Of a DNA stretch of 39,302 nt, positions 1 to 8,885 are shown in pieces; the first letter of the stretch is position 1, and the number at the start of each line of letters is the position of its first letter. A program made the translations under genes and the position numbers. The notes beneath the pieces are model-generated. The model was given only the letters and a program-made list of their open reading frames with translations, had not been told where the DNA came from and made no database searches. The DNA is from Cyanophora paradoxa (lineage: Eukaryota; Glaucocystophyceae; Cyanophorales; Cyanophoraceae), in contig QPMI01000073.1 in the NCBI GenBank assembly GCA_004431415.1, forward strand, positions 1 to 39,302, given 5' to 3'.

Positions 1-1307
1 GGTGTGTGCGAAATCTGTGATTTCTGCCTTTGTGTGGGTGTGTGATCTATTATTAAGATCAAGGAAGCTTCCCGAAAATGCAACAGGATGCAGATTTGCA
101 GCAGTAGGTTTATTAATGAGATCATTATAATCTCCTGTAAATGAAATGGTTTTCAGTTCACCCCTTCCTACATAATCAGAAGGTAGATCAATCTTGATGG
201 GCATGATAGCTGGATCATCTGGAATCTCATACTCACCTCCTGGGTGAACCACAGGGAAGGTTTGATTGCTTTCAGTGTGGACAAAGAAATTGCATGCTGT
301 TACTGTTCCATCAATAATCCCACCTGTGAGAGGGAGGTAATTTCCTGTGACTCCTATACCTGCAATGATTGTATTAAGTTCTGTTTCATCTATGTAGTTT
401 TGGGCTTGCAGGTAATCCTCTGTGACCACTCTTGATATGGTCTCATTGTGAATATTCTTTGCTGCTGCCCTTTGATTAATTTCTAAAACTCCCTCACCCA
501 CTCCACCATTATAATTCGTTTTTATCCATGCCATCTCACATCTCTTATAGTCATCTCGATTTCCTATGAGAGCATCAGGTAACAGTCTCTCCCTGCTGAA
601 TATTAATTTTGGTCTTGAACCATCCAAATCACTCACATCAGTAACATTAATTTGGATTGCTGCATCTTTGTCATCATAGTTGACTGGATCAGATGGAGTG
701 GTGGTAATCCTGATGTCATTGGGATGTCATCAGCATAGTAACTTGTCAAATAAATACCTGGTTTGGTGTCCAATGCTCCAAAGTTTCCACCTGCTGCAAT
801 CATCTGCATTCTTGTAGGGGTCTGATGTATAATTCACCCTCCATAGTAGTCCCTGCATCAATGCCTTTTCGATTTACATAATAGTCATTGAGTTGCAGCC
901 TTTCAGGTATGGCATTGCTCTGGTAAAGACTCACACCATGTGAGAAATCTGTTAACAGATTGCCTGCAGATGCAAATTTGGGTTGCTGGTCAATTTCACC
1001 CCAAGGGTGTCTGTGATTACAGTTGGTGATCTGGGTATAATCATGAGTGTGAGTATCAGGAGGGAAGGTGATAGGTTTGTCCACAATATTTGACCAGGCA
1101 TGTGTGTGATCATCTGGGGGAAAAGTCAATGGTTTGTCCACAATATTTGACCAGGCATGTGTGTGATCAAAGTCTATAATTTGGTCTTTGGTGTGAGTAT
1201 GGCTTCTGATCCACCCATCCACAACATTTGAAGTTGGATGATGTGGAAGGTTTGCATTAGATGTAACTGTAAGATAATCGACAGTGATATTGCTTGCATA
1301 AAGGTTA
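1..1307 (-). pseudogene. Outer copy: 3' part of split fibre gene
   Basis: This is the reverse complement of 21490-22798 of the inner fibre gene, including the HTHAWSNIVDKP repeats (about 1030-1210). The inner element cuts the gene at 1313. Two additional 1-base losses relative to the inner copy (near 700 in a GGG run and near 817 in a GGGGG run) break the frame. It runs off the left window end. Confidence 0.9.
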
Positions 1308-1313
1308 CTTGTG
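1308..1313 (+). repeat. Target-site duplication, left copy (CTTGTG)
   Basis: This direct repeat abuts the left end of the element and is identical to 29768-29773. In the uninterrupted fibre gene the same six bases occur once, as CACAAG at 21484-21489 on the opposite strand. Confidence 0.93.
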
Positions 1314-1596
1314 ACACATAGTAAAATGCGGAGTTTTAACCCTCGGCTTATCTTAATTGATTTTGTTGATATATCTCGTATATTCTATTTCAATCAATCG
1401 ATAATCTGTGTATATCTTATCGAATATTCAATTATTTCGATTATTTTGTATTCTTTTCGATATTTTATCGTAAATTTCTCTTATTTTCCGATTAGTCTTA
1501 CTGAGTCTATCGATAATCTCTATATATTTCCGAATAATATAACTGAATCTCAATTAGATCTTGCCTCTGGTTAAAACTCCGCATTTTACTATGTGT
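1314..1596 (+). repeat. 283-bp end unit with its own 28-bp inverted ends (left TIR)
   Basis: The first 28 bases of the element (1314-1341) recur as a perfect inverted copy at 1569-1596. The 227 bases between are very AT-rich and dense in TCGAT/ATCGAA words. The unit is repeated at 29485-29767. It resembles a MITE at the exact element end, or a duplicated integrase-recognition end. No 6-bp duplication flanks the unit (CTTGTG on one side, GATTGG on the other), which argues against a separate insertion. Confidence 0.85.
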
Positions 1597-1850
1597 GATT
1601 GGTCTAAAAGTTAATTGATTTAATCGATATTATATTCATGTACTTTCTCGATTAAATTTATTTAAATTTAATTCATTTAATCGGAAACATATCGCTTAAC
1701 TCGATTAAGATCCATAAAAGATTCATTTGTTTAATAAAACAAAATAGATCTCTTATTGAATCCAATCGTAATTATACATGAAATTGATATGTTATTATCA
1801 TGTTTTAATGAGTCTAAGGGGGGACCCTTAGGAATTTAATGAATAATTGG

Positions 1851-1941
1851 GTGTCACAGGTGTCACAGGTCCATCCCAAACTTTTGAAAATTCACTCTTT
1901 ATAGGAGAAACTTTGGGATAAACCTGTGACACCTGTGACAC
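1851..1941. repeat. Long hairpin 1, left TIR
   Basis: Arms of about 30 nt begin with GTGTCACAGGTGTCACAGGT and end with its reverse complement, around a loop containing CTCTTTATAGGAG. Each arm carries a tandem TGTCACAGG word. The 114-bp unit 1851-1964 is repeated at 2035-2148. Confidence 0.85.
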
Positions 1942-2034
1942 ATACCATATTCAGTAAGGACCTCTTTTATAATGAAAACTCAGTCATAATCTTATCTATG
2001 TATTTCTAATTAAATGAATAAATGATTTAATCGA

Positions 2035-2125
2035 GTGTCACAGGTGTCACAGGTCCATCCCAAACTTTTGGAAATTTACTCTTTATAGGAGAAACTTTGG
2101 GATAAACCTGTGACACCTGTGACAC
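2035..2125. repeat. Long hairpin 2, left TIR
   Basis: Second copy of the TGTCACAGG hairpin, 91 nt long, followed by the same CATACCATATTCAGTAAGG tail as hairpin 1. The arms pair apart from a CC/AA bulge near the loop side. Confidence 0.85.
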
Positions 2126-2292
2126 ATACCATATTCAGTAAGGACCTCATATATTGTTAAAATCTCAGTGTTAGTTGGTGTAGTTGATTCAAAAAATGCA
2201 TTTATACTCTGATTCATTGTTATTTCCTGTGAAATTTGAGTCAACTCAACCCACTTAGTCAACCCTTGCATTGAATTCGTAACACAATCCAT
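2083..2292 (-). CDS. Possible 69-aa outward-facing TIR protein (left copy)
   Basis: A 69-codon frame beginning MDCVTNSMQG runs toward the element end. Its last third is encoded by one arm of hairpin 2, giving an MCHRCHRF stretch, so the end may be incidental. Upstream on this strand is a TATAAATCGTAAAAG-like stretch resembling the start-proximal motif of other genes here. The right TIR has the same frame with one amino-acid change (Cys to Phe at residue 3). No family is recognised and it may not be a gene. Confidence 0.25.
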   Translation of the reverse strand: MDCVTNSMQGLTKWVELTQISQEITMNQSINAFFESTTPTNTEILTIYEVLTEYGMCHRCHRFIPKFLL

Positions 2293-2374
2293 ATACTATT
2301 ACTACTTTTACGATTTATATGAGTCAACCTTGAGTCCACTTAAATTATAATAGGGGGAATCAAGGGGAGATGCT

Positions 2375-3268
2375 TACTAAATGCAGTGTTAGATTGATGG
2401 TTTCACATATGTAATCACGATTATCGATGAAGTATACTCAGAGAGATTATTCGATATCATAAGTTGATTGAATTGATAATTATTTGATGTAGATCTTTAA
2501 CTATTTCGTTATAATCGAATTTAATCGAATTAGTTTTGAATTTTCAAAACTCGCTTTAATCGTAATATCGATCTATACACATCGAGATTCGTATATGTGA
2601 TTGCAAGTTATTGTTATGTATGATATATGTGATTATATTCGACCGTCAGTGCATCGATTTGATAACTTCCTAGTGATCTATATTAAAAACTCACGTTTAA
2701 TTGATTTTATTCGAATTTATATTCAAAATTCAAAATCGGTTTCATTGCGATTTGGAGTCACAGGTATCGAAAATCCTCAATGTGATAGTAGCGCTGTGAC
2801 CGCCTTGAAATGCTCGATTTTATGACGTTTTAAGCGCATCGATTTGAGCAGGTGGTGTGGAGATATCGTAGCAAACGTGAATATTGAGTTTCTAGACGGG
2901 TACAGCATTAATCTAGAAAAAACCGCGTTTTTTTTTTTACTTTTCAAGTTTCACGGCGAACGAAGTAAAGGTTCCCGGTCGGATTTGAACCTCGTAGTTC
3001 TGAGTCAGAAATCTAGCGCTTTATTCTCTGAGCCAAAAACGGCTTAAAATGTCATCGACTCCTGGGCTAGTGTTTCACCAAGTGTACTATGGCAAGTGAC
3101 TTTCGCATCTTCAAACGGTTATATCTCATCACCAGATCATCAAAACGCAACGTTCTGCATATCGCTGTGAAGCGCGTGATAAGATCTACAAGACTATGTG
3201 TATATCATATGCATATATGTATATCAGTCATACATATATTTGGAAAAAACGAGTTTTTGCCTAGCAAA
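2375..3268. other. Gene-poor left subterminal region
   Basis: There is no convincing gene in these 894 bases. The first half is AT-rich with many TCGAT/ATCGA words, like the TIR. The second half holds a tRNA-like relic (2970-3042, -), an 11-T run (2928-2938), and two similar A-rich/T-rich patches (about 2913-2940 and 3240-3262). Frames at 2601-2825, 2844-3047 and 3089-3295 lack motifs and promoter-like sequence and are treated as chance. Confidence 0.6.
2970..3042 (-). pseudogene. tRNA-Arg(TCT)-like relic or tRNA-derived Pol III unit
   Basis: On the minus strand there is an A-box-like TGGCTCAGAG and a B-box-like GGTTCAAATCC at normal tRNA spacing. An anticodon-loop-like TTTCTGA would put TCT at the anticodon. 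The cloverleaf is broken: the acceptor halves do not pair, the T stem has about two pairs, and the anticodon stem has two C/A clashes. About 48 nt downstream on this strand is a T6 run (2917-2922), a possible Pol III stop, after an A11 run. It could be a decayed tRNA, a tRNA-headed SINE fragment, or a tRNA-like RNA. Confidence 0.35.
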
Positions 3269-4654
3269 CTAGCTAGTTTTGGTCCTTTCTCTTAGTGTTC
3301 TCTGAGGTTTAGGGGCTGTATATGACTCCTTAGTAGTCTGAAAGTCATTATACCATCTCTGGCTATTCACTTCTGAAAGTTTCTGTGTCCCTGCTATAGT
3401 GAGCTTTTTGAGTTCCCTGTTAACTTTCCCAGTCTTCTCCTTTCTAGCCTCTATCAAAGGCTTATCTGGGACTTCATTAGAAGCTTCTATGCCCTCTCTT
3501 CTTATAGCAGCATCAACCCTAGCTTCTTCTTTAGCTTGCTCCAAGGCATCCACTGTAGGTGTTTCCAGATACTCAACTGCATTCACAGGCAACAGCTCAT
3601 GGAAAGCAAACCTGTTATCTATGATCTCTCCAGTGGGACTCCTTAGCTTAAACTTAAAGCCTTCCCTACTATCAACAGTGTAAACCATCCTAGACCAATT
3701 GTTACCCTGTTTAGCAAAGGGATTTTTCTCAACTTTCACTCTAACAAACATGCCAGGCTGCATGGTATCAAGATAAGCTATTGATTTCTTGAATCTTTCA
3801 TCTTCTAATCCCACTATATACCTGTAATGCTCCTCTGTAGTTTCGCCTGGCTTCATCTTAGTAGCTGAGTGAACTGTATTATTGTAATTATACTCAATAT
3901 CACCTAACACATCAAAGAATCTAGCTGTATTATTGGCTATGCAGTAGTTTGTGATCAGTCTCTTAATCTGCTTGTTAAAGGCTTCAATTCGACCTTGGCT
4001 TCTATGGTCTGCAGTTCCACTCACTTGGTGTTCTATGTATTTACTAGATAAATACTCCTGGAATATTCGATTTTGGAATTCACTCCCAGCATCTGATTGA
4101 ACTTTTACTATGGGTCTTGCCACTCTCATTTCAAGCTGCTTAAATGCAGCCAATGTAGTGAGAGCTGATTTATCTCTTATAGGTATAATATACCCAGTTC
4201 TTAGTGTTGATTCCATTGCAGTCATAAAGGTATCATAGCCATTGTTTTGTTTCTTATAAGCTGGGAAAAAGAGCAAATCAATCACATAGGTATCAAGTGG
4301 TTGCCTAATTGGGACCATGGGATCTCTCTTTCTAGATATAGCAGGTGCATTGATCTGAACAACTTCTTGTTTTTTATAGAACTCTTGCAATTGCTTATAG
4401 GATTCATCTGGTAACTCAGCCCTCATAGCTTGAAGCCCTTTGTAACCAGTTCTCACATCATAGAATCTCTTTGCAATCTTGCTGGTTTCTTTCACTGCAA
4501 TGGCAACTGGGATCTCTACTGGGACAAGCTCTTTCATCTCTGACTTTTTAACAATTCGAGATTCCCCCTTTTCTTCCTTTGGAACTGTGATGGGCAGTAG
4601 GTTACCTTGCAGTTGCTCAGTGGTTCTCCTAACTATTCTTCCAGTTGCTGGCAT
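3269..4654 (-). CDS. INT: Retroviral-type DDE integrase
   Basis: This 461-aa protein is the integrase that inserts Maverick DNA into the host genome and creates 6-bp target duplications. The rve core has Asp126 (TYVIDLLFF), Asp188 (KVQSDAGSEF) and Glu224 (GRIEAFNKQ). The Asp188-Glu224 gap is exactly 35 residues, so the DD35E triad is intact. Residues 315-350 look like the SH3-like C-terminal DNA-binding fold (RMVYTVDSREGFKFKL), followed by a charged tail. I see no clear zinc-binding HHCC domain or chromodomain. It starts 3 bases after the polymerase stop on the same strand, with TTTTAATTAAGAG just before the ATG. Whether it shares a transcript with the polymerase cannot be told. It is intact and probably functional. 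Confidence 0.93.
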   Translation of the reverse strand: MPATGRIVRRTTEQLQGNLLPITVPKEEKGESRIVKKSEMKELVPVEIPVAIAVKETSKIAKRFYDVRTGYKGLQAMRAELPDESYKQLQEFYKKQEVVQINAPAISRKRDPMVPIRQPLDTYVIDLLFFPAYKKQNNGYDTFMTAMESTLRTGYIIPIRDKSALTTLAAFKQLEMRVARPIVKVQSDAGSEFQNRIFQEYLSSKYIEHQVSGTADHRSQGRIEAFNKQIKRLITNYCIANNTARFFDVLGDIEYNYNNTVHSATKMKPGETTEEHYRYIVGLEDERFKKSIAYLDTMQPGMFVRVKVEKNPFAKQGNNWSRMVYTVDSREGFKFKLRSPTGEIIDNRFAFHELLPVNAVEYLETPTVDALEQAKEEARVDAAIRREGIEASNEVPDKPLIEARKEKTGKVNRELKKLTIAGTQKLSEVNSQRWYNDFQTTKESYTAPKPQRTLRERTKTS

Positions 4655-4657
4655 CTC

Positions 4658-7600
4658 TTAATTAAAAGGAACAGAATTAATACCATCTGGTAAGATGTAT
4701 CTCTTTGCATCAAAGCAATTTAGGGCAACCCTTCTACTCACAGTATCTATTATTGTGTGATCTGCCCTTCTCTTCTGCTTTGCAGTCACAGTCTTGCTGA
4801 TACCTGCAAATAAACACTGCTTAAAATCATTAAATTGGAGTTCCTCAGTGGAAGTCCCAGAGAGCTTACTTCTCTCAATCTCAGCAGTTCTGAAACTGTA
4901 AACCTTGGCTCTCAGACCCACATACTCCAATATAGCAGAACCTGGCATCTCATTTTTGTATTTACCTGGGGTCATTCTGGAATCACCTCCAAGGTCTAAT
5001 GCATAGGATATATTCTCTATATCTTTTTGTAAGGTCTTAGATTCAATATATAGACAGAAGGAGTCAGTATCATGGAACAGTAATTTGGCTTTGGACCATT
5101 GGGACCTTATAGTATCATAGAAGAACTGGTAATTATGCAGTTTGGCTGCATCCAAAACATAAGCCCCAATTGCAACAGGCTTATCTAGTTTCACATGCTT
5201 TGTGTAAAACTCAAAGGCAACTGCTTTTTCGTTTATGGGGCTTGTTGATTTCACCAATGGGGAGGCTGCATATTTCATAAATAGTTTCTCACTGTTTGCA
5301 ATCTTAACCACAGATCTACCTCTGCAAGATTCAATGCATTTCCCATAGATTGAATTATTCATGAGCTTGTAGAAATCAGCCTCGAATTTATTCACTGCTT
5401 TCCTTCTCATGTCAGTATTCAGCTCAATATAGGGTTTCATTACAGGAGCCACAGTAAATGATAGGACCCTGTGAACTTTCTTTAATTTCACCCCTTTGTC
5501 CAACAGATATTGCAGAAGAGGCTCAGAAATCACATAGTTTGTCACAGAACCAAAGGTTGCAGTTAGCTTAGGGGTCTTATCAAGCTCTTCTCCTGAAAGA
5601 TCTAATAGGCTCTTTTGATATTGTGATAATTCGGCATAATCTATTATTTTCTTGTTAATAATTAGGGGGAAATCACTGTGATCTAGAAACAGCCTAATTG
5701 GGTAATCCAGATCAACTTCTAGGAAACTGGATCTGTTATCTTGTGGGTTGAATTCGGTCTCCCATCTAAAATCACCAACTGGAATTGGCTGACTCAAACA
5801 GTAGCCATACAAGTTGTTAGCATCAAACAGCATAATGTGGGAGTTTTCACCATCAGCCTCAGCATACCTACAAGGCATTGTTGCAAAGCCACCCCTGATT
5901 CCCCTCTCAACAAATTCGTATTGCTCTACATCACTTATAAGCTCTATTTTTGCCTTGGTGGTCCTTAACATAGCATCCCAAGATAACCCAGGGGCAGATA
6001 CATAATGAACTGGGTCAAGTCCATATACTGAGTGTGAAAGCCTTCTAAAAGCCTGGAATTTGTTCATTAACTCATCTACATCAGCAGCTCCAAAATCCAT
6101 GAAATTGCTTGCATCAATGAACTTGTAAAGACCCCATTGCAATGACAGGTATTGATCAAAGTTTTTCGAAAGGATTTCGATTCGCTTTTTATCACCCATG
6201 CCTGCTATTTTTCTGAAAATGAATGTCCCACAGTCATCCATTTGGTCAACAACCACTGCAACTTTGGTTTGCTTTGAGATTCTCCTATGGAGATTGCAGT
6301 TTCTGCATGCAGGTGCAATGTAATGACCTGTGTGGTGATCATGATCTCTGCATTTGAAGTTCTCCTTAGTGAACCTCTCACTGCAAAGGTAACAGTGTTT
6401 GGTAGCTCTGTAAATTGCTTTCTGCTCATCTGTGAGTTCATTCATAGGAATATTGGTGAACAGGAAATCGATCAGCTCTCTTGCTTTGATTTCCAAGCAT
6501 TCAAACAGACCTCCCATTGGATCCTGACCCTCAAATCGAAAATCTTGAACATCTTCCCCAGTGACTACTCTAAGGTTCACTGCTGAGACTTCCCGCTTGG
6601 ATTTCGATGCATCAATGGGGATGCTTCTATGTTCAATCTTGCAGTAAACCACAACAGGAAGCCACACAGTTTTCCTGAGGTTTTTCAGTCCAAACTCTAT
6701 GGTGGTCTCAGGTTTAGGGGTGATTCCCTTTGAGAGTCTCCAATCAATGCATCTGTTTGAGTCCACATGAGCAGTGAGTTTAGCCTCAGACCTGAATCGA
6801 GATAAGCATGTATCACAGTAGTGTAACTTTTGATCCTTGGTTTTATCAAGGGCAACTCTGAGAAGTCTTGAAAGGGACATGATTGTAATATAGTGACCAT
6901 TCCCTTCATCATCATGAATGAGCATGAGATTAATCTTTTGCTTTCTGCCTGGGTTGCTGGATTGATGCAGTGGATATATAACATCTCCATCCATTCCAAA
7001 GATGTTTATGCTAATGCCTGCATTTTGAGCTTCGAATTTATCAATGATTTCAGCATCACAAGGAACAGGGAATGGGATATTGTCGAAATTGAGAGCCAAA
7101 GGATTGTATGTGGTTGGTGAGTATTTCCATTTGCGATATTGTGTAAGCTCACTTCTCTTGTGGGAATTTACATCTTTCCTATGGATCCATGCCAAAATGG
7201 CATTTTCGAAGCAAGAATCATCAATATTTCGAATATTCACTGTGGCTTTCTTAGCTGCAATTGATTCTGGTGTTTTAACATAGCAGCCACCAGTTGGGGC
7301 ATAACTCATAATAGCAACTCTTAGCATTTCGATTCTCTCCAATCGATAGCTATCAACCACATTCATCTGCTCCTGACACATTTGGGCTGCTTTATTCAGC
7401 TCAGTTCGAATATTTCTCGATTTAGTTAATACAAAATAATCGCTGTAAATGTATTTCGATATCCAAACCTGTGGATTGCTGACTTTAACGAACTTGCAGA
7501 TAAACGACAAGCGAACTTTGATTGCCCTGAATTGATCCAGACTATCCCTTAAACGTTTTGGTAGAGAGGTTGCAATTCTATCTAAATATTCAATCACATC

Positions 7601-7960
7601 TACCACAACTTCCCTTCTGGCTCTGTATGTGAGCCAGCGATATAATTCATTCATGGCTGTGCCATCTTCTGCCTCTGGTTCTATTTGCCTCAGGCGATCC
7701 AGTTCATCAAGAGTCTCAACTTTATCATAGAGGTTATTGGCTTTTCTGGTTAATTTGGACAAAGTGGGTCTCCCCCTTGAAATAAATCCGATTTCCCGGT
7801 CATATTCAGCCTCTGTAATTTCATGGGCTGCATACAGTGTTCCCAGTAATCCCATGAGTTCCCATTTCTTTTCTCTAATAAGTCTGTTGCTAATTCGGGG
7901 CATTGTTCCTAACTTGTTCCTAATAAAAGGAGAGGTTTTAAATGGGGATATTCCGAACAC
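4658..7960 (-). CDS. pPolB: Family B DNA polymerase (protein-primed type) with Cys/His N-terminal and HNH-like zinc modules
   Basis: This 1100-aa polymerase would replicate the element. Palm motif A is LFDANNLYGY (Asp713), motif B KLMNNSIYGK (865-874) and motif C FHDTDSF (Asp964, Asp966), all intact. Upstream, residues 244-364 carry an NIDDSCF...NGHYITI arrangement (Cys250, His356) reminiscent of papain/OTU-like peptidases. A CxxC-H-C finger follows (382-404), then an endonuclease VII-like zinc module (523-556: CYLC, RDHDHHTGH, CRNC). The exonuclease region is condensed: the usual ExoI DxE reads YCKIE (441-443), and the ExoII HN..GYD region reads DQMDDCG (572-578). APGLSWDAM (656-664) is conserved. 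An alternative start is Met20. It is divergent from 8014-8829, with 53 bases between them. Confidence 0.93.
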   Translation of the reverse strand: MFGISPFKTSPFIRNKLGTMPRISNRLIREKKWELMGLLGTLYAAHEITEAEYDREIGFISRGRPTLSKLTRKANNLYDKVETLDELDRLRQIEPEAEDGTAMNELYRWLTYRARREVVVDVIEYLDRIATSLPKRLRDSLDQFRAIKVRLSFICKFVKVSNPQVWISKYIYSDYFVLTKSRNIRTELNKAAQMCQEQMNVVDSYRLERIEMLRVAIMSYAPTGGCYVKTPESIAAKKATVNIRNIDDSCFENAILAWIHRKDVNSHKRSELTQYRKWKYSPTTYNPLALNFDNIPFPVPCDAEIIDKFEAQNAGISINIFGMDGDVIYPLHQSSNPGRKQKINLMLIHDDEGNGHYITIMSLSRLLRVALDKTKDQKLHYCDTCLSRFRSEAKLTAHVDSNRCIDWRLSKGITPKPETTIEFGLKNLRKTVWLPVVVYCKIEHRSIPIDASKSKREVSAVNLRVVTGEDVQDFRFEGQDPMGGLFECLEIKARELIDFLFTNIPMNELTDEQKAIYRATKHCYLCSERFTKENFKCRDHDHHTGHYIAPACRNCNLHRRISKQTKVAVVVDQMDDCGTFIFRKIAGMGDKKRIEILSKNFDQYLSLQWGLYKFIDASNFMDFGAADVDELMNKFQAFRRLSHSVYGLDPVHYVSAPGLSWDAMLRTTKAKIELISDVEQYEFVERGIRGGFATMPCRYAEADGENSHIMLFDANNLYGYCLSQPIPVGDFRWETEFNPQDNRSSFLEVDLDYPIRLFLDHSDFPLIINKKIIDYAELSQYQKSLLDLSGEELDKTPKLTATFGSVTNYVISEPLLQYLLDKGVKLKKVHRVLSFTVAPVMKPYIELNTDMRRKAVNKFEADFYKLMNNSIYGKCIESCRGRSVVKIANSEKLFMKYAASPLVKSTSPINEKAVAFEFYTKHVKLDKPVAIGAYVLDAAKLHNYQFFYDTIRSQWSKAKLLFHDTDSFCLYIESKTLQKDIENISYALDLGGDSRMTPGKYKNEMPGSAILEYVGLRAKVYSFRTAEIERSKLSGTSTEELQFNDFKQCLFAGISKTVTAKQKRRADHTIIDTVSRRVALNCFDAKRYILPDGINSVPFN

Positions 7961-8013
7961 AAAATTTGATGAAAACTACTTAAAGAAATATCTTCTATAT
8001 ATATAAAAGGACA
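7961..8013. promoter_or_regulatory. Divergent promoter between polymerase and zinc-finger gene
   Basis: This 53-base gap contains TCTTCTATATATATAAAAGG (7991-8010) immediately before the ATG at 8014. The whole block 7975-8010 matches 9299-9334 (upstream of the helicase) at 35 of 36 bases. The TATATATA core is nearly palindromic and lies about 35 bases from the polymerase start, so it could serve both directions. Confidence 0.7.
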
Positions 8014-8829
8014 ATGGCAGAGAAGAAATCGTATTGCCTGGAAAAGCTCAAAGCGGCTTTAATGTTGCTTTGTGGATCTGATAACTTCAATGATTATGTT
8101 GCTCTTGGAAGTAACAGGAAACCGCTCCCTCTTTGGGCAAAGCTTGCAAAATATGGATTAAGTGACTATGACCTGCCTCCAGAGTCTGAGCATTGCGCCT
8201 GTGATCATCCAATTAAAGAGCAATGCTATATTCTGCATGTTAATAAAAAGATTGTGGTCATTGTTGGGAATTGCTGCATTTTACGATTTATTCCAAAGGG
8301 TGCCAGAGGTCAAGATATATGTGAAAGATGTGGAGATCGGCATAAAAACCGAAAGGATAATTTCTGTAATAAGTGCAGAATCGCTTTAAAGCAAGAAGAA
8401 CTGGAAAGAAAAAGAGAACTTGAAAAACAAGAGGAAGCTCGAAAGAGGCAGCTTGAATTAGAAGAAAGAGAGCGAAGACAGAGAGAATTAGAACAAGAAA
8501 GAGCAAGGAATAAACATGCAGTTAATCTTTTCCTGATTTGGTGCAACCAATTTATTCCGAAAATGGATAATCTTCGCAGAGATGATATAGAGAGGTTCAG
8601 AGAGGGCAGATCTGCATTGATTGAAATGTATGCAGAACTCAGTACAACAAATACATTGGTTGCTGGGTTTCAGGTGCCATATCTCAAAAAGGATATTGCA
8701 AAAGGACTAGATTGCAGATGGAATAAGGACAAGAAAACATGGGAGACCTTGGAAATCGAACCATTTGTAGCATTGCTAGGTAAGCATTTCAAACTAATGT
8801 ATATTGAGCGATTTGGACAAAGAGGTTAG
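8014..8829 (+). CDS. Zinc-binding protein with coiled coil and DUF5710-like C-terminus
   Basis: This 271-aa protein was not recognised as a whole. Residues 60-92 (CACDHPI...YILHVN...VGNCC) resemble a viral/phage module with the pattern CxC-I-I-VGxxCI. Residues 103-121 form a CxxC...CxxC zinc ribbon (CERCGDRH...FCNKC). Residues 126-167 are a highly charged Glu/Arg coiled coil. Residues 219-245 (FQVPYLKKDIAKGL..RWNKDKKTW) match the DUF5710 pattern VPYxxKDxAKxLGARWDxxxKxW, seen beside primase and topoisomerase modules. This suggests a nucleic-acid-binding replication accessory. It sits in the replication block and shares a promoter block with the helicase. Confidence 0.8.
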   Translation: MAEKKSYCLEKLKAALMLLCGSDNFNDYVALGSNRKPLPLWAKLAKYGLSDYDLPPESEHCACDHPIKEQCYILHVNKKIVVIVGNCCILRFIPKGARGQDICERCGDRHKNRKDNFCNKCRIALKQEELERKRELEKQEEARKRQLELEERERRQRELEQERARNKHAVNLFLIWCNQFIPKMDNLRRDDIERFREGRSALIEMYAELSTTNTLVAGFQVPYLKKDIAKGLDCRWNKDKKTWETLEIEPFVALLGKHFKLMYIERFGQRG

Positions 8830-8853
8830 AGAACAAAAAATGATTTAAAGAAT

Positions 8854-8872
8854 TCTCTATATATATTAAGAG
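8854..8872 (+). promoter_or_regulatory. TATA-like promoter of the small basic gene
   Basis: TCTCTATATATATTAAGAG lies 13-31 bases before the ATG at 8886. With the preceding ATTTAAAGAAT it is a diverged version of the block at 7975-8010 and 9299-9334. Confidence 0.55.
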
Positions 8873-8885
8873 AGACAGAGGAAAA

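Larger units (their letters stand above)
1314..2374 (+). repeat. Left terminal inverted repeat (about 1.06 kb)
   Basis: It matches the reverse complement of 28706-29767 with only scattered differences, for example a C/A change near 2285 and a 1-bp indel; similarity ends at 2374/28706. It contains a 283-bp end unit (1314-1596), two 91-nt hairpins, and many TCGAT/ATCGA words. The only reading frame with any support is a 69-codon one at 2083-2292 (-). Otherwise I see no gene in it. Confidence 0.95.

Noticed and set aside
244-435. 63-codon frame on the plus strand (also 22364-22555)
   Set aside because: Antisense shadow of the fibre gene.
1311-1574. 87-codon frame in the left TIR, also 29507-29755
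   Set aside because: It lies inside the 283-bp AT-rich end unit; composition is Ile/Ser/Tyr-rich from TCGAT repeats, and the TIR is kept alike as DNA, so conservation is no evidence of coding.
2601-3295. Three short frames in the left subterminal region (2601-2825, 2844-3047, 3089-3295)
   Set aside because: No motifs, no promoter-like TAAAAG or TATATATA before the ATG, and one of them crosses the tRNA-like relic.
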